The notes: generated by a model from the sequence alone, not told the origin. Counted from the stretch's first letter, positions 8,393 to 18,113 are shown. The stretch is DNA of 64,000 nucleotides from Pseudofrankia coriaricola (GCF_001854805.1 NZ_MBLO01000276.1:1-64000), one strand, 5' to 3'. Numbers and translations are program-made.

Positions 8393-10054
8393 GTGACCGC
8401 GACGACGACCCGCGGGCCCGCCGGGAACGCGGGCCCAGGCGACGGAAAAGGCGACGGCGAGGCGACGCTACGCGTCTCGATGCGCAACTTCCGGGCACGC
8501 CTGGCCGGCCGCCCACCTGAGCAGCGCGCCCACCCGCATGCCACCACGCGCAGCGCCGCCGAGCTCGCGGTCCTGTCGAGCACTCCGCACGAGGGGGTAC
8601 GCGAGCCGTACCGGGCCCAGCTCACCTGGGAGCGCGACTACGCGCGGGCGGCGATGTTCGCCGACCTCGCCGCCTGCCTCGCCGGGACCGGTCTCGCCTA
8701 CCTGATCCGCTTCGGCGGGATCATCGACTTCAGCCAGACGCCGCAGTCGTCGCGTCCCTACCTGTTCTTCACCCTCGGGCTGCCGCTCGTGTGGATCGCC
8801 GCGGTCGCCCTCAACCGGGGCTACGAGCACCGCTTCCTCGGCGGCGGGTCGGAGGAGTTCCGCCGCGTCCTGAACGCGGCCGTCCGGCTGACCGCGCTGG
8901 TGGCGGTCGCCTCGTACGCGACCAAGGCGGAGTTCGCCCGCTCGTACCTGCTGGTGGCGTTCCCGACGGCCACGGTGCTGACCCTCGTCGGTCGAGCGGT
9001 GGCCCGTGCGCGGCTGCACCGCATGCGTCGCGCCGGCGAGTGCCAGCACCGGGTGCTGGTGGTGGGCGCCGGCGAGTCGGCCGCGTCGCTGGTGCGGATC
9101 GCCCGGCGTGACCCCACCGCGGGCTGGAACGTCGTCGGCGTGTGCCTCGACCGGGCGCCCGGCCTGCACAGCTCCGAACGGCCGGACCGCGCCGGCTTCG
9201 ACCTGGCCGGTGTGCCGATCGTGGGGACGTCCGACGCGCTGGAGGAGGCGATCCGGCGCACCCAGGCGTCGGCCGTCGCGATCAGCCCGCAGATCGACGG
9301 CGAGCGGCTGCGCCGGGCGCTGTGGGCGCTGGAGGGTTCCGACGTCGACGTGCTGGTGTCGTCCGCGATCACGGACGTCACCGGGCCCCGCATCCACCTG
9401 CGCCCGGTCGCCGGCCTGCCGCTCCTGCACATCGAGGAGCCCGAGCTCTCCGGCGCCCGCCGGCTGATGAAGGGCATGCTCGACCGGAGCCTCGCGCTGA
9501 CAGGTGTGCTGGTCACGCTGCCGCTGTTCGTGGCGCTGGTGCTGGCGATCCGGCTGACCAGTAAGGGCCCGGCGTTCTTCAGGCAGACCCGGGTCGGCAT
9601 GAGCGGCAGAGAGTTCACGATGTACAAGTTCCGCTCGATGTACGTCGACGCCGAGGCGCGCCTGGTCGGGCTGCGGACGAGCAACGAGGGCCAGGGCCTG
9701 CTGTTCAAGATGCGCGACGACCCGCGGGTGACCGGGGTCGGGAAGTTCCTGCGCAAGTGGTCGCTCGACGAGCTGCCACAGCTGTTCAACGTCCTGAACG
9801 GCACCATGTCGCTGGTCGGCCCGCGCCCGCCGCTGCCGAGCGAGGTCGCCCAGTACGAGCGGGACGTGCACCGCCGGCTGATGGTCAAGCCGGGCCTCAC
9901 CGGCCTGTGGCAGATCAGCGGCCGAAGCGATCTCGACTGGGACGAGTCGGTCCGCCTCGACCTGCGCTACGTCGAGAACTGGTCGCTCGCCATGGACCTG
10001 ATCATCCTCTGGCGCACCGTCTTCGCCGTCCTCAAGCGCGAAGGCGCCTACTAA
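8393..10054 (+). CDS. Polyprenyl glycosylphosphotransferase (priming sugar transferase), copy 2
   Basis: Paralog of the preceding gene with the same predicted role in loading the first sugar phosphate onto undecaprenyl phosphate. From the GTG at 8393 (GGGAGGA seven bases upstream) it has 553 residues: a short hydrophilic start, membrane helices from about 80, a central domain with VVGAGESAASLVRI, and a catalytic domain from about 356 to the end with MYKFRSMYVDAEARL, SLDELPQL and VGPRPPLP. It lacks the roughly 250 extra residues of copy 1. The last 99 bases of the two genes (7751-7849 and 9956-10054) are identical, including synonymous sites. The sugar specificity of either copy cannot be read from the sequence. 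Confidence 0.9.
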   Translation: MTATTTRGPAGNAGPGDGKGDGEATLRVSMRNFRARLAGRPPEQRAHPHATTRSAAELAVLSSTPHEGVREPYRAQLTWERDYARAAMFADLAACLAGTGLAYLIRFGGIIDFSQTPQSSRPYLFFTLGLPLVWIAAVALNRGYEHRFLGGGSEEFRRVLNAAVRLTALVAVASYATKAEFARSYLLVAFPTATVLTLVGRAVARARLHRMRRAGECQHRVLVVGAGESAASLVRIARRDPTAGWNVVGVCLDRAPGLHSSERPDRAGFDLAGVPIVGTSDALEEAIRRTQASAVAISPQIDGERLRRALWALEGSDVDVLVSSAITDVTGPRIHLRPVAGLPLLHIEEPELSGARRLMKGMLDRSLALTGVLVTLPLFVALVLAIRLTSKGPAFFRQTRVGMSGREFTMYKFRSMYVDAEARLVGLRTSNEGQGLLFKMRDDPRVTGVGKFLRKWSLDELPQLFNVLNGTMSLVGPRPPLPSEVAQYERDVHRRLMVKPGLTGLWQISGRSDLDWDESVRLDLRYVENWSLAMDLIILWRTVFAVLKREGAY

Positions 10055-10132
10055 AAGCCTCCCCACCGATCCGCCGGCTTGGCGCCTGTCCCGTAGGTCC
10101 TGGCTGGGAGGGACTCGGCGAGACGGATCGGC

Positions 10133-10378
10133 GGGGACCCCTGGCCAACCGCTCCTGGGGCCCACATCACGTCGGAGTAGACGTGGCCGCCGAGCCAGGC
10201 CAAGGGAGGCGGATCGCAGACCTCCCAGATCACGACCTCCCAGATCGGCTCCCAGACCTCCCCGATCGCTAACCTCCCAGATCGGCTCTGCCGATCCGGC
10301 AGGGACCCCGGGGACCCCTGGCCAACTACTGCTGGGACGACACCACGCTGGGGCAGGCGTGGCCGCCGAGCCAGGCCA
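10133..10378. repeat. Pair of imperfect 69-bp direct repeats
   Basis: Copies at 10133-10201 and 10310-10378 share identical ends (GGGGACCCCTGGCCAAC at the left, TGGCCGCCGAGCCAGGCCA at the right) with a diverged middle. The conserved ends and variable centre suggest a small dispersed repeat rather than simple slippage. A degenerate relative may lie at about 7890-7910, after copy 1 of the sugar transferase. Confidence 0.5.
10280..10296 (+). terminator. Possible terminator hairpin
   Basis: Perfect 7-bp stem GATCGGC/GCCGATC with a three-base loop, 226 bases after the stop of the second sugar transferase. No T run follows, so termination is only a guess. Confidence 0.25.
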
Positions 10379-10645
10379 GCCACAACGGCGCTCGGGCATC
10401 CGGACGACACCGGCGGAGAAACCGCCAAGGCGGCCCCATCCCGGCAGACAGTTCACTCGGCTTCCATGTTTCGTGCCCAAAGGGGTCGTTCCCGGTAAAC
10501 GAGGTCCGGTACATTCGCCGGGTTGACGCGGCGCCTCAGGCCATCGGCGGCGGTCGGTACGACTCGGTCGGCACGGCTGGTCGTCGAGGCCGGCCGTCGC
10601 GTGCCCGGGCTACGCGGCCGGGGGGACGACCGGGACGGGGAGACA

Positions 10646-12310
10646 GTGGCGAACCGGACAGGTGGGGCGACAGGCGATGGCCAGACGGACGTGGTGAGCG
10701 AGACGCCGGCGCCTTCCCCACCGTCGACGCCGCGGACTCCCGCGGCGCCCGCGCGCCCCCGGCATCGGCACCGGCGTGCCAAGCCGGCTCGGCAGGGCAG
10801 GCGGCAGGGCAACCGCACCCTCAGCCTCACCCGCGTCGTCGCCGTCCCGGCGGTCGGCCTGCTGCTCCTGCTCGGCGGTGGGCCCGCGAGCCCCCACGAT
10901 GACGAGGCCGCCTCAAGCTCCCCCAGAAACCAGCCTGTACGGGGCGACAACTACCCCATGCCGCCGCTCACGCCAGACGGCGACGACGGCGACGATGGCT
11001 CGGTCCTTGTCACCGCGAGCCCCAGCCCCGGCGACGAGGTCGGCACGGACGCGCTGGCCGCCGCCGCGGTCGGCGACGGCGACGGCGGGCTGGTCCGCCT
11101 CTCCGGCGCCAACAAGCGGATACCTGACAAGATCCTCGCCGCCTACCAGCGGGCCGTCGCGACGATGGGCGGCGAGCTGCCCGGCTGCCACCTGCGCTGG
11201 GAGTTGCTCGCCGGCATCGGCAGGGTCGAGTCGAACAACGCGAATGGACGCTCCATCACCGCCGACGGCGCCGTCACGCCGACGATCCTCGGCGTAGCGC
11301 TGGACGGCAAGGGTGGCCACGCGCTGATCCGCGACACCGACGGCGGCTCGTTCGACCACGACAAGGTCTACGACCGCGCGGTCGGCCCGATGCAGTTCAT
11401 CCCGAGTACGTGGAAGACCAGCGGCCGCGACGGCAACTCCGACGGCCGCAGGGACCCGAGCAACATCAGTGACGCGGCACTCGCCGCCGGCGGCTACCTG
11501 TGCGCCCGTGGCCGGGACCTCACCGATCCGGCGCAGCTGCGGGCGGCCATCTTCTCCTACAACCCGTCCGACGCCTACGTGCGCGCCGTGCTCGCCTGGA
11601 TGGACGGCTACATCAACTCCAGCCCCACCACGGTGCCCATCCCCGTGGTCCCCCTCACGCCCAGCCCCGGCTCGAGCAGCTCCCCTGTCCCGGCCGTCAC
11701 GCTGGCGGCGGGGCTCCCCTCCCCGTCGGCAAGCGTGAGTGCGAGCGCGAGCCCCACCAGCGCGGCCTGCGCCACGATCACCGTCACCACCAGCAGCCTG
11801 GCGGCCACCGTCAACCAGTCCGCCAGCGGCACCGCGCTGGACGTCACCGGCACCTACACCGCCGCGGCCGCGGGCGCCACCGGCAACGTCTCGATCCACG
11901 CGGAGGCCCGCGCGTCCAGCGGCGGCGCCCCGCTCGCGCAGGCGGACACCAGCGTGCCGGCCCAGCCGGCCGCGGGCGCCACGCCGCTCGCGCGCCTGAG
12001 CCTCCCTGCGGCCACCGGCGGCTCGGTCACGGTCACCCTCACCACGACCCCGGCCGGCTGCGCGGCGCGGACGCTGACCACCGTGGTCGTCACCGGCATC
12101 CCCACCGCGACGCCAACCCCGACGCCGTCGTCGACCCCCAGCTCGTCGCCCAGTTCGTCGCCGACCTCCAGCCCGGCGCCGTCACCCACGCCGGCCGCGA
12201 CCACCTCGAGCCCGGCCGCGGCCGCGGCCACTACGGCGCCGCCAAGCGCCACCCCAAGCCCGGCCACCTCGACGCCGAACGCCACGCCCACGTCGACGTC
12301 CCGCGCGTAA
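10646..12310 (+). CDS. Secreted/membrane-anchored lytic transglycosylase (SLT type)
   Basis: Predicted murein transglycosylase acting outside the membrane. From the GTG at 10646 (GGGGAGA upstream) it has 554 residues; a TTG at 10523 would add 41. A basic, Arg-rich N-terminus is followed by a hydrophobic segment at about 62-78 (signal anchor), then an acidic linker. The lysozyme-like SLT domain holds the likely catalytic glutamate in GIGRVESNN near 190 and the family motif [11 protein letters not shown] near 246. The C-terminal 190 or so residues are a Ser/Thr/Pro/Ala-rich tail typical of wall-associated actinobacterial proteins. It lies among polysaccharide genes, so wall remodelling during polymer export is a reasonable inference. 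Boundaries of the tail and the start are the uncertain points. Confidence 0.8.
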   Translation: MANRTGGATGDGQTDVVSETPAPSPPSTPRTPAAPARPRHRHRRAKPARQGRRQGNRTLSLTRVVAVPAVGLLLLLGGGPASPHDDEAASSSPRNQPVRGDNYPMPPLTPDGDDGDDGSVLVTASPSPGDEVGTDALAAAAVGDGDGGLVRLSGANKRIPDKILAAYQRAVATMGGELPGCHLRWELLAGIGRVESNNANGRSITADGAVTPTILGVALDGKGGHALIRDTDGGSFDHDKVYDRAVGPMQFIPSTWKTSGRDGNSDGRRDPSNISDAALAAGGYLCARGRDLTDPAQLRAAIFSYNPSDAYVRAVLAWMDGYINSSPTTVPIPVVPLTPSPGSSSSPVPAVTLAAGLPSPSASVSASASPTSAACATITVTTSSLAATVNQSASGTALDVTGTYTAAAAGATGNVSIHAEARASSGGAPLAQADTSVPAQPAAGATPLARLSLPAATGGSVTVTLTTTPAGCAARTLTTVVVTGIPTATPTPTPSSTPSSSPSSSPTSSPAPSPTPAATTSSPAAAAATTAPPSATPSPATSTPNATPTSTSRA

Positions 12311-12414
12311 GGCTTGCCCGACCACTTCCTGGCCGTCGAGCCAGCGCCGAGCCATCATGGCGGAGAGCCGCGATGCTGAAAGTCGCACGGGTCCTCAAGG
12401 ATTGGAAGGACGGT

Positions 12415-13278
12415 ATGAAAGGCATCATCCTGGCCGGCGGCACCGGCTCCCGCCTCTACCCGATCACCCAGGCCGTCTCGAAACAGCTGATGCCGGTCTA
12501 CGACAAGCCGATGATCTACTATCCCCTCTCGACCCTCATGGCCGCGGGTATTCGCGAGATTCTGATCATCACCACACCCGCGGACCAGGACCAGTTTCGC
12601 CGCCTGCTCGGTGACGGAGACCGGCTTGGCTGCCGTTTCGAGTATGCGGTGCAGGACCAGCCGCGCGGGCTGGCCGATGCCTTCATCGTCGGCGCGGACT
12701 TCGTCGGCACCGACAAGGTGTGCCTGATCCTCGGCGACAACATCTTCTATGGCGCGGGGCTCGGGACGCAGCTCAAGCAGTACACCAACCCGAACGGCGG
12801 CGTCGTCTTCGCCTACCATGTTTCGGACCCGGAGCGCTACGGCGTCGTCGAGTTCGACGACGGCCGCCACGCCGTCTCCATCGAGGAGAAGCCCGAGAAG
12901 CCCAAGTCGAGCTATGCCGTTACCGGTATCTACTTCTACGACAACGACGTCCTCGAGGTCGCCAGGCAGACCAAGCCCAGCGCCCGTGGCGAACTTGAGA
13001 TCACCGCGGTCAACCAGGCGTACCTTGACCGCGGCCAGCTCGGCGTACACGTGCTGGACAGAGGCACCGCCTGGCTCGACACCGGGACCTTCAACTCCCT
13101 GATGCAGGCAAGCCAGTTCGTCCAGGTCATCGAGGAACGACAAGGCCTGAAGATCGGCTGTGTCGAGGAAGTCGCCTGGCGCGAGGGGTTCATCTCGGAT
13201 AATGATCTTGACTCGCTGATCCAGCCGCTCGCCAAGAGTGGGTACGGCGGCTACCTCCAGCAGCTCCTGACCGCCTGA
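12415..13278 (+). CDS. rmlA: Glucose-1-phosphate thymidylyltransferase RmlA
   Basis: Makes dTDP-glucose from dTTP and glucose-1-phosphate, the first step to dTDP-rhamnose and related deoxysugars. The N-terminal nucleotide-binding signature [14 protein letters not shown] and [17 protein letters not shown] are intact, as are [21 protein letters not shown] and GTAWLDTG. At 287 residues it is the standard length. GGAAGGA ends five bases before the ATG at 12415. An upstream in-frame ATG at 12373 would add 14 unconserved residues. RmlB, RmlC and RmlD are not in the window, so they must be encoded elsewhere or the product used differently. Confidence 0.96.
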   Translation: MKGIILAGGTGSRLYPITQAVSKQLMPVYDKPMIYYPLSTLMAAGIREILIITTPADQDQFRRLLGDGDRLGCRFEYAVQDQPRGLADAFIVGADFVGTDKVCLILGDNIFYGAGLGTQLKQYTNPNGGVVFAYHVSDPERYGVVEFDDGRHAVSIEEKPEKPKSSYAVTGIYFYDNDVLEVARQTKPSARGELEITAVNQAYLDRGQLGVHVLDRGTAWLDTGTFNSLMQASQFVQVIEERQGLKIGCVEEVAWREGFISDNDLDSLIQPLAKSGYGGYLQQLLTA

Positions 13279-13376
13279 GGGCATCGTCGACAAGCGGACG
13301 TAGGGCGGTCGAGAGTCGGCCCATCGACACGTACAGCAGGGTGTCCCGACCGCAACACGACGGTCGAGGACCACCG

Positions 13377-14336
13377 ATGCGGTTACGCTGCGATACCATG
13401 CGGCTCCGCTTGCCCGCGCCGACGCGGGCTCACCGTCCCGTCAACCTAGGCGCTGTCGGCCTGTTGGCGACGCTCGTCGTCCTGCTGTCCGGCTGCCAGC
13501 CGCGTCCTCCTGCCGGGCAGGGCGAGGGCCCCGATTCCCAGGTACGGACAGGCACGAACTCGAGCGGATCCGGGAAACCTCTCACAATCGTCGCGCTCGG
13601 CGATTCCTACTCCTCCGGTGAGGGCAACGCTCCCTTCGACCTGGATGCCCCGGGCTGTGGTCGCAGCGGCGCCTCCTGGCCCAGGCTGCTCGCCCAGGAG
13701 ATCGCCGGCTCCACCGCCCGATTGCTCGCCTGCTCGGGCGCGAAGACCAGCGCGTTCACCGCGTCGTTCCACGGTCAGCCACCGCAGGTCGAGGCGCTAC
13801 GGGCGCTGGTGGCCAGCGGGGTGAAGCCGGACATCGTGACGATCACGATCGGCGGCAACGACGCCGGTTTCGGGCCCACGATCGTCAGCTGTGTCGTCTG
13901 GCGCTGCTTCTGGACCGGCCACGACGACCACAGCCGCGAGTACGTCACCGACCAGCTGCCCCCGCTGCTGCAGGCGGCCTACTCCCAGGTGAAGGAAGCG
14001 GCGGGCGGTGCCCGGGTCATCGTCATCGGCTATCCGGACCTGTTCCCCAGCAGCACCGCCAACACCTGCAGGTGGCTGGACAACAACGAGCGCGTCCAAC
14101 TCGCCGGCCTGAACAGGGATCTCAACCGCGTGATCCGCCGCGCGGCCAGCAAGACCGGCGTCGAGTTCCTCTCCATCGACCGGGTGCTCGATGCCCACAA
14201 GCTGTGCACCAAGGACCCCTGGGTGTACCCGATCGCCGTGACCGGCGCCGGCCTGCAGGCGAGCGCCCATCCCAACACCATGGGCCAGCGCGCGATCGCG
14301 GACGCCGTCCACGCGTACCTCTCCAGAGGCAAGTAG
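13377..14336 (+). CDS. SGNH/GDSL-family lipoprotein hydrolase
   Basis: Predicted secreted esterase or deacylase tethered to the membrane. A signal peptide ends in a lipobox (LLSGC, Cys about 40). The block I GDSYSSGEGN places the nucleophile at about Ser77, block III is GGNDAGFG, and SAHPN near the C-terminus supplies the catalytic His. At 319 residues the length suits the family. GAGGA lies six bases before the ATG at 13377; a second ATG at 13398 is also possible. SGNH enzymes often remove acyl groups from glycans; its place beside polysaccharide genes fits that, but the substrate is unknown. Confidence 0.85.
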   Translation: MRLRCDTMRLRLPAPTRAHRPVNLGAVGLLATLVVLLSGCQPRPPAGQGEGPDSQVRTGTNSSGSGKPLTIVALGDSYSSGEGNAPFDLDAPGCGRSGASWPRLLAQEIAGSTARLLACSGAKTSAFTASFHGQPPQVEALRALVASGVKPDIVTITIGGNDAGFGPTIVSCVVWRCFWTGHDDHSREYVTDQLPPLLQAAYSQVKEAAGGARVIVIGYPDLFPSSTANTCRWLDNNERVQLAGLNRDLNRVIRRAASKTGVEFLSIDRVLDAHKLCTKDPWVYPIAVTGAGLQASAHPNTMGQRAIADAVHAYLSRGK

Positions 14337-14496
14337 TCCGGCTGCGGAACGCTCGCGACTGGGCGCGGGAGCGCCGTCGACGTGGTGATCCGAGACATGG
14401 AAGTCGGTGAAGTCCGCGTACTGGTCGGTAGGGCTCGCCCAGCTGCCGCCGTCACTGCCGAAGACGCACGTGTCATAGATTTTTTACCACTTGGGC

Positions 14497-14535
14497 CCGT
14501 ATACGAATTACTGCGGTCGGCAATCCGTATACGGG
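14497..14535. promoter_or_regulatory. Twin CGTATACG palindromes between convergent genes
   Basis: CCCGTATACG (14497-14506) and CGTATACGGG (14526-14535) form a 10-bp inverted repeat with a 19-base spacer. Each arm also contains the self-complementary octamer CGTATACG. A six-T run at about 14481-14486 precedes it on the plus strand, which is the wrong side for a standard terminator of the plus-strand gene. It could be a terminator structure, a regulator site or a recombination relic. Confidence 0.4.
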
Positions 14536-14555
14536 TTGAGCGGACCGGGTAGCGG

Positions 14556-16073
14556 TCAGGCGTCGGGAGTGTCGTCCGGCTTCGGGCCCGCGGGCTCGAC
14601 GGGCGTCGCCGCCGCTGCCGCCGCGTCGGCGGTCGGAATGGCGTCCTCGGCCCCGGAGCCCTTGGCGCCGCGCATCGACGGGAACAGGACGACGTCGCGC
14701 AGTGTCGGGGCGTCGGTCACCAGTGCGACGAACCGATCGATGCCGAGACCGAGACCGGACATCGGCGGCATGCCGTACTCCATCGCCTCGATAAAATCCT
14801 CCTCCAGCATCATCGTCTCGTCGTCCCCTGCCGCCCGCAGTTCGGCCTGCTCCTCCAGCCGAGCCCGCTGGTCGACCGGGTCGACCAGCTCGGAGTACGC
14901 CTTGACGATCTCCCAGCCGTTGACGACGACCTGGAACATGTCCAGCCTGGTCGGGTCGTCGTCGCTGCGCCGCGCCAGCGGCACGAGCTCGACCGGGTGC
15001 CCCACGAGGAAGCACGGCGCCACAAGCCGGGGGCGGACCGTCTTCTTGTAGAGGAGGTCGACGAGCGCCGCGTAGGAGGCGGCCTTCGTGACGTCGAGGC
15101 CGAGCACGGCGCACTTTTCCTTGAGCGTGTCGAAATCGCGGATCACCCGCAGGTCGACGCCGGTGTGCCGCTCGACCGCCTCGCGGTAGTCGATCACCGG
15201 CCAGTCGGCGCCGAAGTCGAGCTTGACGCCCTCGTACGTGACGCACCGCGTGCCGAGCACGTCGTCGAGAACGGCTAGGAGCAGCTCGCGCACGAAGCTC
15301 ATGTTGTCGCGGTAGTCCCAGTACGCCGCGTACCACTCAAGCATCGTGAACTCCTGCAGGTGCGAGGGGTCGATTCCCTCATTGCGGAAGTTCCGGCCGA
15401 TCTCATAGACACGGTCGAACGAGCCCGCGACCACCCTCTTGAGGTAGGTCTCCGGCGAGATGCGCAGGTAGAAGTCCTCGCCCAAAGCGTTGTGCCTGGT
15501 GATGAACGGACGCGCGGCGGCGCCGGAGGCGGCGTCGGTCAGGATCGGGGTCTCGACCTCGAGGAAGTCCGCCTCGTCCAGGAAACGGCGGATCCTGCTG
15601 ATCACCCGCGAGCGGGTCTGGAACCGCTCCCGCGACTCGGGGTTCGCCAGCAGGTCCAGATAGCGGCGCCGGTATCGAGTCTCGATGTCGGCGACACCGT
15701 GCCACTTGTCCGGGAGTGCCCGGATTCCCTTGTTGAGCACGGTGAAGCCGCTCGCGGCGACGGTCCGCTCGCCCCTGCGGGTGGTGTAGACCGTGCCGGT
15801 GACGCCGACGAAGTCACCGACCCTCGCGGAGCTGTGCCACGCCTTGAACGTCTCGTCACCGAGATCGTTCCGCGCCAGCGAGATCTGCACCCGGCCGCTG
15901 CGGTCCTGAAGATGCCCGAAGACCAGGCCGCCCATCCGGCGCCACAGCACCAGCCGCCCGGCGATCCGCGCCGGGGTGCCATCGGGTGCCGTCTGGACGT
16001 CCCGGGCGACCGTGTCCGTGGGGTACCCGGACCGCGGCAGCCGAGCGCCGGACCCCTCGGGCGTGACCGTCAT
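14556..16073 (-). CDS. lysS: Lysyl-tRNA synthetase, class II
   Basis: Charges tRNA-Lys with lysine. An N-terminal OB-fold anticodon-binding domain (about 30-135) precedes the class II core: motif 2 GRNFRNEGIDPSHLQEF near 223-239 and motif 3 GLGLGIDRFVAL near 454-465. The 505-residue length is normal; the last 30 or so residues are an Ala/Pro-rich tail. GAAGGTG upstream of the ATG supports the start. One odd feature: the usual GREI in the lysine-site segment reads NGWEIVKAYSELVDP, a variant form. It may be the only LysRS or a second, divergent copy. It faces the SGNH gene convergently. Confidence 0.9.
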   Translation of the reverse strand: MTVTPEGSGARLPRSGYPTDTVARDVQTAPDGTPARIAGRLVLWRRMGGLVFGHLQDRSGRVQISLARNDLGDETFKAWHSSARVGDFVGVTGTVYTTRRGERTVAASGFTVLNKGIRALPDKWHGVADIETRYRRRYLDLLANPESRERFQTRSRVISRIRRFLDEADFLEVETPILTDAASGAAARPFITRHNALGEDFYLRISPETYLKRVVAGSFDRVYEIGRNFRNEGIDPSHLQEFTMLEWYAAYWDYRDNMSFVRELLLAVLDDVLGTRCVTYEGVKLDFGADWPVIDYREAVERHTGVDLRVIRDFDTLKEKCAVLGLDVTKAASYAALVDLLYKKTVRPRLVAPCFLVGHPVELVPLARRSDDDPTRLDMFQVVVNGWEIVKAYSELVDPVDQRARLEEQAELRAAGDDETMMLEEDFIEAMEYGMPPMSGLGLGIDRFVALVTDAPTLRDVVLFPSMRGAKGSGAEDAIPTADAAAAAATPVEPAGPKPDDTPDA

Positions 16074-16405
16074 GCGAACCGCACCTTCTTCGCTGCTACG
16101 TCATGGACGCCGATGTCCTGAGACGTCGTCGTCCTGACCGGCCATGCCTGACCCACCAGACGCCACAACGCCACGTGACGGCCTCGGGCGCGCTGGCGCG
16201 AGAGGCCACGACCAGCGTACCGAGCGGCGCACGCAGCCCGGTACGCCCCGGAGCCGCGACCGCTCGCGATCCACGCAGGGGCTCGGTCCCGCCCGGGCCT
16301 GGGATCACGCCCGTCATGCCGGTGTGGCCCTCGGGGAACTCCACGAACGGAGCCGAGTTGAATTGTTGGGAATGTGTCGGACCGGCATTTAACCATCCGG
16401 GTCAA
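16074..16405. other. Intergenic region between lysS and ugd
   Basis: About 330 bases upstream of lysS and downstream of ugd. It is slightly less GC-rich near 16355-16395, where a promoter for lysS might start, but I see no firm motif, gene or repeat. Confidence 0.35.
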
Positions 16406-17752
16406 CTACGCGTTCGGCCGCCCGAGTGCGCGGTAGTCCCAGCCGGCCGCGCGCCAACGGGCGACGTCGAGCGTGTTGCGGCCGTCGATGACCACCCGAG
16501 AACGCACGTGCGACGCGAGCGCCACCGGGTCGATCTCCCGGAAATCGGCCCATTCGGTGAGGTGAAGCACGATATCGGCGTCGGCCGCCGCGCTGACGGC
16601 GTTGTCGGCGTAGGAAAGTTCGGGGTGCCGGCGCCGAGCGTTCGGGATCGCCGCAGGATCCGTGACGGTCACCAGGGCGCCCCCCCGGTGCAGAATCGCG
16701 GCGACGTCGAGGGCCGGCGAGTCACGGATGTCATCGCTGTTCGGCTTGAACGCCGCGCCGAGCACAGCTACTCGGCGCCCGGCGACGCTGCCACCGAGCA
16801 GCTCGGTGGCGAGGTCCGCCATCCGTGTCCGGCAGCGCAGGTTGATCGCGTCCACCTCCGCGAGAAACCCGACGGCGTCCGCGGCGCCCAGCTCCTCGGC
16901 TCGTGCCTGGAAGGCACGGATGTCCTTGGGCAGACACCCGCCCCCGAAGCCGACGCCGGCGGCCAGGAAACGGCTTCCGATGCGAGCGTCGTATCCGATC
17001 GCCGACGCCAGGGTCTTGACGTCACCGCCAGTCACGTCGCAGATCTCCGCCATCGCGTTGATGAAAGAGATCTTGGTGGCCAGGAAGGCGTTCGCCGCCA
17101 CCTTGACCAGCTCGGCCGTCGCGAAGTCGGCCACCACCACCGGTGTGCCCGCCTCGATGGCGCGGGTGTAGACGGCACGCAGCATCGCCTCGGCCCGGCC
17201 GCCGTCATCGCTGGGCAGTCCCAGGACCAGGCGGTCGGGGCGAAGGGTGTCCTCCACCGCGAAGCCCTCGCGGAGGAACTCGGGGTTCCAGGCAAGCCCG
17301 ACTCCCGGTGCCTCGGCCGCCAGGCGGTCGGCCAGCGCGGCGGCCGTGCCGGCGGGGACCGTGGACTTGCCAACCACAAGGGAGCCTGGACGTGGGCCGG
17401 CAGCCAGCAGCTGGCCGACGGCCGAGTCGAGATAGCTCAGGTCGGCGGCCCGCGAGCCGGGCCGCTGCGGAGTACCGACGCACAGGAAATGCATATCCGC
17501 GTCAGCGGCCTCGGCGAACGATGTGGTGAAGGTCAGCCTGCCCGCGTCGAGGTTCTTGCGCAGTAGTTCCTCGAGGTCCGGCTCGAAGAAGGGCACGGTC
17601 CCGGCCGCCAGGCTCGCCGCCTTGTGCGGGTCGACGTCGACGCCGACGACCGAGAATCCCAGCTCGCTCATGCACACCGCGTGGGTGGCCCCGAGATAGC
17701 CGGTGCCGATCACACTGATCCGCGTGACCGCGGGCACATTCCATCCTGTCAT
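16406..17752 (-). CDS. ugd: UDP-glucose 6-dehydrogenase
   Basis: Oxidises UDP-glucose to UDP-glucuronate with two NAD+, feeding acidic sugars to the polysaccharide. The N-terminal Rossmann motif GTGYLGATHAVCMSELG starts near residue 16. The catalytic cysteine is Cys273 in GFGGGCLPKD. KVAANAFLATKISFINA and the C-terminal UDP-binding half with LGAAFKPNSDD are complete. The 448-residue length is standard. The ATG at 17752 has GGGGGA seven bases upstream. It is separated from the beta-helix gene by about 360 bases, so it may have its own promoter. Confidence 0.95.
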   Translation of the reverse strand: MTGWNVPAVTRISVIGTGYLGATHAVCMSELGFSVVGVDVDPHKAASLAAGTVPFFEPDLEELLRKNLDAGRLTFTTSFAEAADADMHFLCVGTPQRPGSRAADLSYLDSAVGQLLAAGPRPGSLVVGKSTVPAGTAAALADRLAAEAPGVGLAWNPEFLREGFAVEDTLRPDRLVLGLPSDDGGRAEAMLRAVYTRAIEAGTPVVVADFATAELVKVAANAFLATKISFINAMAEICDVTGGDVKTLASAIGYDARIGSRFLAAGVGFGGGCLPKDIRAFQARAEELGAADAVGFLAEVDAINLRCRTRMADLATELLGGSVAGRRVAVLGAAFKPNSDDIRDSPALDVAAILHRGGALVTVTDPAAIPNARRRHPELSYADNAVSAAADADIVLHLTEWADFREIDPVALASHVRSRVVIDGRNTLDVARWRAAGWDYRALGRPNA

Positions 17753-18113
17753 TTTTCATTCCCCCGTTGTTTCCCGAGCCGAGCCAACCGCCGATCCGCC
17801 CATGAGGCGATCTCGCAGGTGGCCCCACCTCGACATCGGCTCCCGCCACTCCGCCGAACGGTAAGGGCAAGCCCGCTTCCGCCAAGACTCAGTAGACATC
17901 AATGTGTGCCGTACACATGGGCGGGTCTTCATGACCGTGAGGTGGCGCACATTCGTCGCGAACTCGTTGCGGGCACGGCTCGACAGGCCGCGGCGCCTGC
18001 GCCGTGCGTCCGACCGCCGACCTCCTGGCGAATCGCTTGGTGATCGGTCCGAACGACTGTCACCAGACGCCCGTATGAGTTGCCTGTCGGCTCGGTCGCG
18101 ACGTGGGCGTCGT
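17753..18113. other. Intergenic region upstream of ugd
   Basis: About 360 bases without a supported gene. It should hold the ugd promoter and the end of the beta-helix transcript. No strong hairpin or repeat was found. Confidence 0.35.

Larger units (their letters stand above)
10055..10645. other. Repeat-rich spacer before the lytic transglycosylase
   Basis: About 590 bases without a clear gene. It contains two diverged copies of a roughly 69-bp unit (10133-10201 and 10310-10378), several CTCCCAGATC-type short repeats between 10220 and 10283, and a small perfect hairpin at 10280-10296. The following gene has an in-frame TTG at 10523 that could start inside this region. I see no riboswitch-like structure. 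Confidence 0.45.

Noticed and set aside
8468-10480. 670-codon open frame antisense to the second sugar transferase
   Set aside because: Same reason; it mirrors the conserved sense gene and its translation resembles that of the other shadow only because the sense genes are paralogs.
10420-10645. A cyclic-di-AMP (ydaO) riboswitch upstream of the lytic transglycosylase
   Set aside because: Such a switch often precedes wall hydrolase genes in actinobacteria, but the conserved blocks of the motif were not recognisable here.
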